Origin: Evtepia sp.
GTDB lineage: Bacteria; Bacillota; Clostridia; Oscillospirales; Oscillospiraceae
Direction of reading: 5' to 3'
NCBI GenBank assembly: GCA_020025735.1
Contig: JAHHRP010000044.1
Coordinates: 1-12,833 of the forward strand
Length of the DNA: 12,833 bases
Below, piece after piece: positions 7,039 through 12,833 of this stretch. The notes under the pieces were generated by a model. It was given only the letters and a program-made list of their open reading frames with translations, searched no databases and was not told the DNA's origin. Numbering within the stretch: position 1 is the first letter of the stretch; each line of letters starts with the position of its first letter. The position numbers and the translations under genes are program-made.

Positions 7039-7773
7039 TCACTCCTGCTCCCAGTTATGGTAGACATTTTGCACGTCATCATTGTCTTCCAGAGCATCAA
7101 TAAGCTTTTCCATATTTTTGACATCGCCAGCATCTGTGAGTTTGACGTAGTTCTGAGGAACCATTTCTACTTGTGCAGAAGCAGGCACGTACCCTTTCGC
7201 CTCTAAGGCAGCGGCAACCCTGCCACAGTCATCTGGCTCGGTGTAAATGGTGAAGTAGTCTTCGTCAGGCTCGAAATCTGCCGCGCCGCAGTCTAAAGCG
7301 TCCATCATCACAGCGTCTTCTTCCAGATCTCCGTCTTCGTTGACCAACACGATAACACCCTTGCGGTCAAAGGACCAGGAAACACAGCCTGTAGCGCCCA
7401 AGCCTTTTCCAAACTTGTCAAGCAAGTGCCGCACCTCAGGTGCAGTACGCTGACGGTTGTCTGTGAGTGCTTCCACAATAACAGCCACACCGTTGGGACC
7501 ATAGCCCTCATAGACCACGCTCTCATAGCTGTCAGTATTGCCCGCTCCCAGAGCCTTATCAATGGTACGTTTGATGTTATCGTTTGGCATATTCACCGCT
7601 TTTGCCTTTGCAATAACGGTAGCCAGACGGGAGTTGTTATTGGGGTCCCCGGAGCCGCCAGTCTTTACAGCCACGATAATCTCTTTGGCGATCTTGGTGA
7701 AGGCAGCGCTGCGCTTGGCATCTGCGGCCCCCTTGGTCTTCTGAATGTTATGCCATTTGGAATGTCCTGACAT
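7039..7773 (-). CDS. yebC: YebC/PmpR/TACO1-family protein
   Basis: A 244-residue cytosolic protein of the YebC family, full length. It starts with the type-I signature MSGHSKWHNIQKTKGAADAKR (1-21), followed by FTKIAKEI (25-32), DPNNNSRL (43-50), NMPNDNIKRTIDKA (61-74), VYEGYGPNGVAVIVEALTDNRQRTA across 87-111, GATGCVSWSFDRKG (126-139) and the C-terminal MVPQNYV and ALEDNDDVQNVYHN (227-240). Family members were first described as DNA-binding transcriptional regulators (PmpR); more recent work points to a translation role, including relief of ribosome stalling at proline-rich sequences, and mitochondrial TACO1 is a homologue. The sequence alone cannot decide between these roles. The ATG at 7773 gives the conserved N-terminus and is preceded by AAGGGAA. 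The gene appears monocistronic, with its own promoter and the shared terminator. Confidence 0.95.
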   Translation of the reverse strand: MSGHSKWHNIQKTKGAADAKRSAAFTKIAKEIIVAVKTGGSGDPNNNSRLATVIAKAKAVNMPNDNIKRTIDKALGAGNTDSYESVVYEGYGPNGVAVIVEALTDNRQRTAPEVRHLLDKFGKGLGATGCVSWSFDRKGVIVLVNEDGDLEEDAVMMDALDCGAADFEPDEDYFTIYTEPDDCGRVAAALEAKGYVPASAQVEMVPQNYVKLTDAGDVKNMEKLIDALEDNDDVQNVYHNWEQE

Positions 7774-7801
7774 CGGTATCGTTCCCTTCTATCATAAGAA
7801 T

Positions 7802-7826
7802 GATGGGAGCCGCTTCGGTCCCCATC
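7802..7826 (-). promoter_or_regulatory. Stem-loop in the yebC 5' leader
   Basis: On the minus strand GATGGGGACC, loop GAAGC and GGCTCCCATC can pair as a 10-position stem with one G-U pair and one A-C mismatch. It lies between the predicted start of transcription and the yebC ribosome binding site. No T-tract follows, so termination is unlikely. It may affect leader stability or be incidental. Confidence 0.3.
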
Positions 7827-7843
7827 GGTGTTGTTACGAAGCA

Positions 7844-7872
7844 ATTTTATCACAGGAGAATCCCCTTGACAA
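7844..7872 (-). promoter_or_regulatory. Sigma-A-type promoter of yebC
   Basis: On the minus strand TTGTCA (7872-7867) and TAAAAT (7849-7844) are separated by exactly 17 bp. Each matches its consensus hexamer at five of six positions, and a TG one base upstream of the -10 makes it extended. Transcription would start near 7837, giving a leader of roughly 60 nt before the yebC ATG at 7773. This is the best promoter in the window. Confidence 0.75.
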
Positions 7873-7882
7873 GGCTTCTCTG

Positions 7883-8680
7883 TTACAAATATCGGAAAAC
7901 CTCTCCTTGGTTCTCTGCCACTGTGACTGACAGGTTCGGGAATGCCTCCACTATCCACTGCACCAGCGCCGGGCAGACCACCGCCTCTGTGGAGTAATGT
8001 CCCCCGTCCAGCAGATTGATCCCCAATGCTTGGGCCTCCAAATATAGATCGTGCTTCAAATCTGCTGTAAGGAAGGTATCGCATCCCATAGCCTTTACCA
8101 GCGGCAGCATACTACCGCAGGCTCCGCCACCCACCGCCACACGGGCCACTGGGCATCCGGCATCCAGGACTCGAATCCCAGTCAGCCCCAGCGCGTCCTT
8201 CACCTTCTGGGCAAAGTCTTCCAGGGAAAAAGGCCCGTCAGGGAGATCTCCTACGCGGCCAATCCCATAGGGCTTTCCAGTCTCATCGCTCCCCATCTCC
8301 TCCAGAGGGACGCAGTCTGTCAGGCCCACTTGCTGCGCCAGAACTGAATTCACGCCGCCCTCCGCTGCGTCTAAGTTGGTATGGGCACAGATGGCAGCAA
8401 TATTTTCTTCAATCAGCCGAAGCAGATTCCTCCCTGTCGTGGTCTCATCCGTGACCCGGCCAATGGTCCCCCAAATCACCGGATGGTGGGCTAAAATGAG
8501 CTGACATCCCTTGTCCACCGCCTCTTGGATGACCGACGCAGTAATGTCCAAGGCTACTAGGACCCGGTTCACCTCTCGCTCCCCCCGTCCCACCAGGAAG
8601 CCTGCATTGTCAAAATCCATCTGGGTGCGGAAGGGCGCCTTCCGGTCCAGCAGGGCGTAGATTTCATTTACCGTTGCCAT
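7883..8680 (-). CDS. Nif3-like dinuclear metal centre protein (YqfO/YbgI family)
   Basis: A 265-residue Nif3-family protein. Family structures are toroidal hexamers with a dinuclear metal site; many databases carry the label 'GTP cyclohydrolase 1 type 2 homolog', but the physiological role is unsettled. The metal ligands can be read directly: His65 and His66 in ILAHHPVIWG (62-71), His100 and Asp104 in AHTNLDAAEGGVN (99-111), and His228 and Glu232 in DGGHYSTE (225-232). MDFDNAGFLVG (21-31) is the family N-terminal motif. At 265 residues it lacks the extra inserted domain of the longer Bacillus YqfO type. The start is the ATG at 8680, where GAGGAG lies 8 nt upstream; a GTG at 8689 would sit directly on that sequence. 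It overlaps the end of trmK by 13 nt, a pairing also known in Bacillus (yqfN-yqfO), suggesting translational coupling. Confidence 0.9.
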   Translation of the reverse strand: MATVNEIYALLDRKAPFRTQMDFDNAGFLVGRGEREVNRVLVALDITASVIQEAVDKGCQLILAHHPVIWGTIGRVTDETTTGRNLLRLIEENIAAICAHTNLDAAEGGVNSVLAQQVGLTDCVPLEEMGSDETGKPYGIGRVGDLPDGPFSLEDFAQKVKDALGLTGIRVLDAGCPVARVAVGGGACGSMLPLVKAMGCDTFLTADLKHDLYLEAQALGINLLDGGHYSTEAVVCPALVQWIVEAFPNLSVTVAENQGEVFRYL

Positions 8681-9372
8681 TGCATCCACTCCTCTCTCAT
8701 CCGCTCCAGGTCCGCCAGCAGGGCTTTCTCTCGCACCAAAACCTCTCGGTTGGGTGATGCACTCTGCACCATGCCCGCCAGAGCACGGCGGCGGCGACGG
8801 ATCTGATCTTCTAAATATGCCAGCCGATGGGGCGATTTTTCTCCCTTCTGTTGGCGACCTGTCAACAGTTCCCCAGGGGTATAAACAGGACTCTCGCCTC
8901 CAGTCACTATGAGAATATTGTAAAACTTCTCCTCTTCTCGCACCAAGATCTCTTTCTGGATCCAGTAATCATTTTTTATCAGCCACCGGCGCAAGTCTTC
9001 CTGAGAACTCATGGGTTGTAACAGCAGGCAAACCGACCGAGTCCAAGGTGCCTGATCCAAAATCCGTGCGATGAGGTCCCCTCCCATGCCTGCGATAACG
9101 ACGGTATCCACTTCTCCGGCACGCAGCCCTGCAAGGCCGTCACAACGCTGGAAAGAAATCTGATCTTCCACACCATAGATCCGTGCGGTTTCTTTCCCTC
9201 GGTCCAGAGGGCCTTGGTTGATATCCGACGCCACTGCACGTTGGATTTTTCCCGTTTTCAGCAACCAGGTGGGCAGATAGGCATGGTCAGTACCTACATC
9301 GGCCAGCAAAGCCCCTTGGGGCACTTGGTCCGCTAAGGCCGCCAGACGTGGCGACAAGTCCAACTGTTTCAT
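8668..9372 (-). CDS. trmK: tRNA (adenine-22-N1)-methyltransferase TrmK
   Basis: A 234-residue Rossmann-fold SAM-dependent methyltransferase of the TrmK/YqfN family, which makes m1A at position 22 of certain tRNAs in Gram-positive bacteria. Visible features are the SAM-binding LLADVGTDHAYLP (22-34), ASDINQGPL (48-56) at the end of strand 2, the family motif VVIAGMGGDLI (91-101), LLLQPMSSQEDLRRWL (116-131) and EEEKFYNILIV (146-156). A basic, helical C-terminal region follows (QIRRRRRALAGM and onward), consistent with the family's coiled-coil tail. The ATG at 9372 is preferred because GGGAGG lies about 5 nt upstream; a GTG at 9396 would add eight poorly fitting residues and lies next to the upstream terminator. 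The gene overlaps the Nif3-family gene. No promoter of its own is evident between it and the terminator. Confidence 0.92.
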   Translation of the reverse strand: MKQLDLSPRLAALADQVPQGALLADVGTDHAYLPTWLLKTGKIQRAVASDINQGPLDRGKETARIYGVEDQISFQRCDGLAGLRAGEVDTVVIAGMGGDLIARILDQAPWTRSVCLLLQPMSSQEDLRRWLIKNDYWIQKEILVREEEKFYNILIVTGGESPVYTPGELLTGRQQKGEKSPHRLAYLEDQIRRRRRALAGMVQSASPNREVLVREKALLADLERMREEWMQWQR

Positions 9373-9396
9373 CAAACCCTCCCTGCCTCTTGTCAC

Positions 9397-9432
9397 AAAA
9401 AAGACGGAAGCGGAACCTCCGCCCCCGTCTTT
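9397..9432 (-). terminator. Intrinsic terminator after the CXXC redox gene
   Basis: Read on the minus strand, AAAGACGG and CCGTCTTT form an 8-bp outer stem and GCGGA/TCCGC an inner 5-bp stem around a 3-nt loop, with a 2 x 2 internal loop between them. A run of six T residues follows (9402-9397). It lies 8 nt after the stop of the upstream gene and 24 nt before the trmK start. Confidence 0.85.
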
Positions 9433-9440
9433 CTTCCAGT

Positions 9441-9650
9441 TTACTTCCGGTTTGCCTCAATGATGGCATTGAGCTTGTCCACCAGCTCTTCGACGGGCTG
9501 ATCATGGACAAGGCAGGCCTGCTCCACAGTCTCATTGCGGGAAGCAGGGCAGCCCAGGCAATGCATTCCGATGTCGAGGAACGCCGGTGCCGTCTCCGGG
9601 GCGATGTCCAGGATCTCACCCACAATGGTGTCTTTGGTGATGGTTGCCAT
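9441..9650 (-). CDS. Hybrid-cluster-protein-associated redox disulfide protein (DUF1858 domain)
   Basis: A 69-residue stand-alone protein matching the DUF1858/ScdA_N-like domain, known in one family model as the hybrid cluster protein-associated redox disulfide domain. The features are ITKDTIVGEILDIAPETAPAF (4-24), the diagnostic GMHCLGCPAS (28-37) with a CXXC pair at Cys31 and Cys34, Glu40-Thr41, a third cysteine (Cys46) in ACLVHDQPVEELVDKLN, and no signal peptide. The name comes from frequent linkage to hybrid cluster proteins in anaerobes; none is present here, so the partner is unknown. A thiol-disulfide or metal-binding role is inferred. The ATG at 9650 is chosen because GGAGG lies 8 nt upstream; an upstream ATG at 9701 would add 17 unconserved residues. 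The gene is flanked by terminators, so it is probably its own unit, although I see no strong promoter. Confidence 0.88.
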   Translation of the reverse strand: MATITKDTIVGEILDIAPETAPAFLDIGMHCLGCPASRNETVEQACLVHDQPVEELVDKLNAIIEANRK

Positions 9651-9713
9651 AATGTCATCCTCCATTCTATTGGGAAGCACACCACATTGTGCAGCTTCCA
9701 TTGGTATTCTATC

Positions 9714-9755
9714 AAAAAAGAGGAACTAACCTATTACGGCAGCTCCCCTTTTTTT
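9714..9755 (-). terminator. Intrinsic terminator of the cmk-plsC-ispH/rpsA operon
   Basis: Read on the minus strand, AAAAAGGGGAGCT (9753-9741) pairs with AGTTCCTCTTTTT (9727-9715) as a 13-bp stem with two G-U pairs. A further GCC/GGT extends it across one bulged T, and the right arm ends in a run of six T. It lies about 33 nt after the stop of the IspH-S1 gene. The A-rich left arm means it could also stop plus-strand transcription. Confidence 0.8.
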
Positions 9756-9787
9756 GTCTATTCTCTAGCGGTCGATGGGATGCCGAA

Positions 9788-11749
9788 TCAGTCTTCCTCG
9801 TCGTCGCCGTCATCCATAGCCCGTGCATCGTTGAGCAAGGCACGGATGGACAGGGAAACCTTCTGGCGGTCGTAGTCGATATCGGTGATTTTCACATCCA
9901 CGATCTGGCCCTCTTCCAACTCATCGCCAGGCTTCTCAATCCGATGATCTGCGATCTGAGAAATATGGATCAGACCGTCCACACCGGGAACGATCTCAGC
10001 AAATGCACCAAAGGTCATGAGTTTGACTACCCGAACACTGGCCACAGAGCCAACCTCATAGGTAGAAGTAAACTTCTCCCAGGGATCCTCGTTGTGGTCC
10101 TTCATGCCCAGAGAGATCTTCTTCTTCTCTGGATCAAAGGAAATCACATACACATTGACCTTGTCTCCCACGGAAACCACTTCAGCAGGGTTCTTGATGC
10201 GGCTCCAGGACAACTCGGAAACGTGAACCATGCCGTCCACGCCACCAATGTCCACAAAAGCACCATAAGAAGTCAGGGACTTCACGGTACCCTCATACTT
10301 CTTGCCCTCTTCAATGTTTGCCCAAACTTCAGCAGCCTTAGCGGCGCGCTCCTCAGCCTGCACAGCACGGATGGAACCCACCACACGACGGCGAGAACGG
10401 TTGACCTCGGTGATGCGCAGCTTCACGCGCTCTTTAATCATCTCGGACAGGTCAGCACCTCTGGGCATACCAGTCTGGGATGCAGGCACAAAGACCCGGA
10501 TCCCCTTGACATTGACCACGATACCACCCTTGTTGTCTTCGGTAACGGTACCTTCCATGATGGTCTTGTCTTCCACAGCAGCCTCAATGGTATCCCAGTT
10601 CTTCACACTGTCCAGGCGCTTTTTGGAAAGCGTTGCCACACCTTCCAAGTCGTTGACACGCATAACATAGGTCTCGATCTCATCGCCCACCTTCACAATG
10701 TCCTCAGGCTTGACCGAAGGGTCGTCGCTCAGCTCAGACATCGGAATGTAGCCAGCGTGTTTGGTGCCCAAGTCCACATTAACCTCGGTGGCAGTGATGC
10801 CGGTAACAATGCCCGTAACCTTCTCTCCCGTATTTAAAGTTTTGATCGATTTCTCCAGCATGTCGGCGAAGGACTCTTCGATCTCCATAGCGTTGTTGTT
10901 TTCCTCGCTCATTTTGTCTTTGACCTCCTTTATTATCCACCCCGGTGTCGACGCACCAGCGGTGATTCCCACAGAAGCTACCCCGCTCACCTTCCTCCGG
11001 TCAAGCTCCTCAGCCCGGCTGATGTGGTAAACCAGCGGACAGTGTGCCCGGCATAACTCAGCGAGACGGTTCGTGTTGGAGCTTTTCCGGTCACCGATGA
11101 CGATCATCGCACTGCACTGCTCCGCCAAACTCTGCGCTTCTGATTGCCGCATACACGTAGCGTCACATATTGTATCAAATATTTCGGCGTTTGTACACTC
11201 TTTTTTTACTTTTTCTCGGCAAGGGGTCCAAATTCTATCCGTTGATGTAGTTTGTGAAACCAGGGTAACAGGTTTTTGTGAATTTTCTTTCCATTCCTCC
11301 AGAAAAGCCGTCAATTCTCCCTCATTTCGGAAGATTTTCGCACCAGTACACCAGCCAGCAATGGCCTGAACCTCAGGATGTTCCGGTGTCCCAATAATCA
11401 TTACCTGTCGGCCCCGCGCACTGGCATCAGCCACGATTTCATGGATCTTAGCTACCTTGACACATGTGGCATCGGCCACAGGGACACCCATTTGAGCCAG
11501 TTTGTCATAAACGGCTTTCCCCTCTCCATGGGAGCGGATGATTACTCCATAGTCTGGTGGCACCTGATCCAAACTGTCCACACAGCCCACGCCGCGGGCA
11601 GCCAGATCTGCGATAACATGATCGTTGTGAATCACTGGCCCCAGCATCACATAGGGTGCGCCGCTGTCCGCGATTTTTTGCGCCAGTTCTACTGCCCGCC
11701 GGACCCCAAAGCAAAACCCGGCAGTCTTGGCCAGCAGGACCTTCCTCAT
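9788..11749 (-). CDS. ispH-rpsA: IspH-ribosomal protein S1 fusion (HMBPP reductase plus 30S S1 domains)
   Basis: A 653-residue two-part protein. Residues 1 to about 280 are 4-hydroxy-3-methylbut-2-enyl diphosphate reductase, the last MEP-pathway enzyme, which makes IPP and DMAPP with a 4Fe-4S cluster. All three cluster cysteines are present: Cys13 (AGFCFGVRRAV), Cys96 (DATCVKV) and Cys195 (TICDATCMRQ). So are His41, His74 (RSHGEG), His124 (TPEHPE), SSNTNRL (223-229) and GITAGASTP (261-269). About 305-640 carries four S1 RNA-binding repeats (about 307-376, 393-460, 482-550 and 565-635), with GAFVDIGGVDGMVHVSEL typical of the third, and an acidic tail. S1 helps mRNA bind the 30S subunit. The IspH-S1 fusion is known in Clostridia. 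The start overlaps plsC by 4 nt (ATGA), with GGAGG 7 nt upstream. A strong internal ribosome binding site lies at the junction. Confidence 0.95.
   Translation of the reverse strand: MRKVLLAKTAGFCFGVRRAVELAQKIADSGAPYVMLGPVIHNDHVIADLAARGVGCVDSLDQVPPDYGVIIRSHGEGKAVYDKLAQMGVPVADATCVKVAKIHEIVADASARGRQVMIIGTPEHPEVQAIAGWCTGAKIFRNEGELTAFLEEWKENSQKPVTLVSQTTSTDRIWTPCREKVKKECTNAEIFDTICDATCMRQSEAQSLAEQCSAMIVIGDRKSSNTNRLAELCRAHCPLVYHISRAEELDRRKVSGVASVGITAGASTPGWIIKEVKDKMSEENNNAMEIEESFADMLEKSIKTLNTGEKVTGIVTGITATEVNVDLGTKHAGYIPMSELSDDPSVKPEDIVKVGDEIETYVMRVNDLEGVATLSKKRLDSVKNWDTIEAAVEDKTIMEGTVTEDNKGGIVVNVKGIRVFVPASQTGMPRGADLSEMIKERVKLRITEVNRSRRRVVGSIRAVQAEERAAKAAEVWANIEEGKKYEGTVKSLTSYGAFVDIGGVDGMVHVSELSWSRIKNPAEVVSVGDKVNVYVISFDPEKKKISLGMKDHNEDPWEKFTSTYEVGSVASVRVVKLMTFGAFAEIVPGVDGLIHISQIADHRIEKPGDELEEGQIVDVKITDIDYDRQKVSLSIRALLNDARAMDDGDDEED
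10910..10931 (-). promoter_or_regulatory. Internal ribosome binding site and ATG at the IspH/S1 junction
   Basis: On the minus strand AAAGGAGGTC (10931-10922) is an almost complete anti-Shine-Dalgarno complement (AAGGAGGT at 10930-10923), followed 10 nt later by the ATG of Met280 (10912-10910, MSEENNNAMEI). Initiation there would give a 374-residue protein with all four S1 repeats and none of IspH. It is the strongest ribosome binding site seen in the minus-strand operon. Use in the cell is inferred. The codons for Lys-Glu-Val would also produce it if the protein sequence alone were under selection. Confidence 0.55.
11169..11197 (-). promoter_or_regulatory. Possible internal promoter within ispH
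   Basis: On the minus strand TGTACA (11197-11192, four of six) and TACAAT (11174-11169, five of six) are 17 bp apart, with TG one base upstream of the -10 element. It lies in an AT-rich stretch of an otherwise GC-richer gene, about 250 nt upstream of the internal S1 start. The -10 falls in codons for the conserved TICDAT motif, so coding constraint could explain part of it. Treat as a candidate only. Confidence 0.3.
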
Positions 11750-12360
11750 CCTTTTGCCTCCATTTCTTCCCGGTTGTCCCGCACAGCCCGGATATGATCC
11801 ATGATATCCTGAGTTACCCGTTCGTAGTCCTCCGCAGTGGCCCGGCGCTCTTCTGTAAAGGGCATATAGGGCTTGCCAATGTAGACTTTAGTTCGCTTAA
11901 AAAGTTTCCGTTCTGGGGAAATGTAAACCGGCAGCACAGGCACACCAGTACGAATGGCCATCATCGCAGCCCCAGTCTTTCCTTCGCCAATCTCTTCGTG
12001 ACGGGTTCCCTCAGGGAAAATGAGCAGTTTTTCCTTGCCCTTCAGCGCTTTCAGGGCGGACTTGATCGCCCCCACATCCGACTTGCCCCGACGGACCCAA
12101 ATCACAAAACCCAGCCAGTTGAGCAGACGGCCCACCACAGGGTAATGGCGTATTTCTTCTTTGGCCATAATCCATATTTTGTCCTTACGTTGAAACGAAT
12201 AGACAATGTAGAAGGGATCGGAATTATGGACATGATTGGCACAAATTACCGCCCCCCCTTTGGGGATGTTCTCCTGTCCATAGGCTTTTAGAGGGGTGCG
12301 GAAGGTCGCAATACAGAAAATAATTTTACTGACGATATATGCAAATTCATAAAGTGTCAC
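11746..12360 (-). CDS. plsC: 1-acyl-sn-glycerol-3-phosphate acyltransferase
   Basis: Membrane-associated acyltransferase that converts lysophosphatidic acid to phosphatidic acid in phospholipid synthesis. The 204-residue product has the four family motifs in order: NHVHNSD (42-48; catalytic His43 and Asp48 in the HX4D pattern), GFVIWVRRG (84-92), FPEGTR (115-120) and VPVLPVYI (140-147). A hydrophobic N-terminal segment (about 6-20) may associate with the membrane. The start is a GTG whose GTGA overlaps the cmk stop by 4 nt, with AGAGG 8 nt upstream; the stop overlaps the ispH start as ATGA. These overlaps indicate tight translational coupling across cmk-plsC-ispH/rpsA, a typical clostridial order. 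The ATGs further inside would remove conserved sequence. Confidence 0.93.
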   Translation of the reverse strand: MTLYEFAYIVSKIIFCIATFRTPLKAYGQENIPKGGAVICANHVHNSDPFYIVYSFQRKDKIWIMAKEEIRHYPVVGRLLNWLGFVIWVRRGKSDVGAIKSALKALKGKEKLLIFPEGTRHEEIGEGKTGAAMMAIRTGVPVLPVYISPERKLFKRTKVYIGKPYMPFTEERRATAEDYERVTQDIMDHIRAVRDNREEMEAKG

Positions 12361-12833
12361 AGGGGTAACCTCTCTTTCACAAGAGCAAACAGCGCCTCCA
12401 AACTCTCTTGAAAATCCATTTGAGACGTATCCACTACCACTGCGTCGGGCGCTTGCCGCAGCGGTGCCGCAGTCCGATGGCTGTCATTGTAGTCCCGCTG
12501 GACAATCTGTGCCCGCAGGTCTTCCAGGTCCACCAGCTCCCCTTGCTGCTCTAGCTCTCGCCAGCGGCGCAAGGCCCGCTGTTCCACCGATGCAGTCAAA
12601 AAGATCTTCAAATCCGCCTGGGGCAGAACCACAGTGCCAATGTCCCGGCCATCCATAATCACATTGTTCTGCCTTGCCAGCGCCCGCTGCATGTCCAGCA
12701 GGAACGCCCGAACCTCTGGGTGGGCAGAGACTTGGGAAGCATAACGAGAGACACAATTCTCTCGAATGGCCTCACTCACGTCCTCCTCCCCCAAAAGCAT
12801 GTGCTGCTGACCGTCCTCCCCGTAGGTCAAGGT
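12357..12833 (-). CDS. cmk: Cytidylate kinase, C-terminal part (cut by window edge)
   Basis: The visible 158 residues are the C-terminal two-thirds of CMP/dCMP kinase, which phosphorylates CMP and dCMP for nucleotide recycling. The frame is open at the right edge of the window, so the N-terminus with the P-loop (about 65 residues in a usual 220-225-residue protein) lies outside; the TTG at 12830 is an ordinary Leu codon. Motifs seen are the substrate-binding MDGRDIGTVVLP (about 61-72 of the visible part), LKIFLTAS, the arginine-rich RALRRWREL, the lid segment QRDYNDSHRTAAPL and DAVVVDTSQMD. It heads the visible part of the minus-strand operon and overlaps plsC by 4 nt. Confidence 0.93.
   Translation of the reverse strand, partial: TLTYGEDGQQHMLLGEEDVSEAIRENCVSRYASQVSAHPEVRAFLLDMQRALARQNNVIMDGRDIGTVVLPQADLKIFLTASVEQRALRRWRELEQQGELVDLEDLRAQIVQRDYNDSHRTAAPLRQAPDAVVVDTSQMDFQESLEALFALVKERLPL

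Noticed and set aside
8687..8689. GTG at 8689 as the start of the Nif3-family gene
   Set aside because: It abuts the GAGGAG with no spacer, while the ATG at 8680 has an 8-nt spacer and gives the family-typical N-terminus.
9689..10837. A 382-codon open frame on the plus strand
   Set aside because: It lies antisense to the S1 part of ispH-rpsA, has no family resemblance or ribosome binding site, and is His/Leu-rich as expected from the reverse complement of Asp/Val/Glu-rich codons.
11656..12291. A 211-codon open frame on the plus strand
   Set aside because: Antisense to plsC and the start of ispH, both of which carry full catalytic motifs; no matching features of its own.
1..12833. Mobile elements, CRISPR arrays, tRNA genes, riboswitches or a defence system
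   Set aside because: I saw no transposase or integrase motifs, direct-repeat arrays, tRNA-like cloverleaves or long structured leaders. Gene content is core metabolism and translation.

Overview
This 12.8-kb window looks like chromosomal core DNA from a Gram-positive anaerobe of the class Clostridia, most likely a gut Oscillospiraceae-type bacterium (Flavonifractor/Oscillibacter relatives). The supporting signs are strong purine-rich ribosome binding sites, a fused IspH-ribosomal protein S1 gene downstream of plsC and cmk, a trmK-nif3 pair, an S-layer-homology (SLH) surface protein and a moderately GC-rich composition (judged by eye). The taxonomic placement is inference; the gene identifications rest on motifs visible in the translations.

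The left half (about 122-5040, plus strand) is a lower-glycolysis operon: phosphoglycerate kinase (pgk), triosephosphate isomerase (tpiA), cofactor-independent phosphoglycerate mutase (gpmI) and enolase (eno). Together they cover the triose-phosphate to phosphoenolpyruvate steps except GAPDH, which is not in the window. Small stem-loops lie between tpiA and gpmI and between gpmI and eno, and a good intrinsic terminator follows eno.

The centre (5128-6950, plus strand) is a separately promoted gene for a secreted modular protein: signal peptide, C39-like cysteine peptidase, fibronectin-III-like region, InlB-type repeat and three SLH repeats. A 20-bp perfect inverted repeat acts as a shared terminator between it and the convergent yebC.

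The right half (7039-12833) is all on the minus strand. Read in transcription order it is cmk (cut by the window edge), plsC and an ispH-rpsA fusion, each overlapping the next by 4 nt, then a terminator. A small CXXC redox protein of the hybrid-cluster-protein-associated family and its own terminator come next, then trmK overlapping a Nif3-family gene, then yebC with its own well-formed promoter. These genes serve nucleotide supply, phospholipid and isoprenoid synthesis, and translation or tRNA modification.

I see no mobile element, CRISPR array, tRNA or rRNA, or defence system. Most of the window is ordinary housekeeping DNA. The most interesting signal is inside the IspH-S1 fusion: a near-perfect Shine-Dalgarno sequence correctly spaced before a Met codon exactly at the domain junction, with a promoter-like element upstream in an AT-rich patch. 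This suggests that free S1 may be made separately from the fusion.
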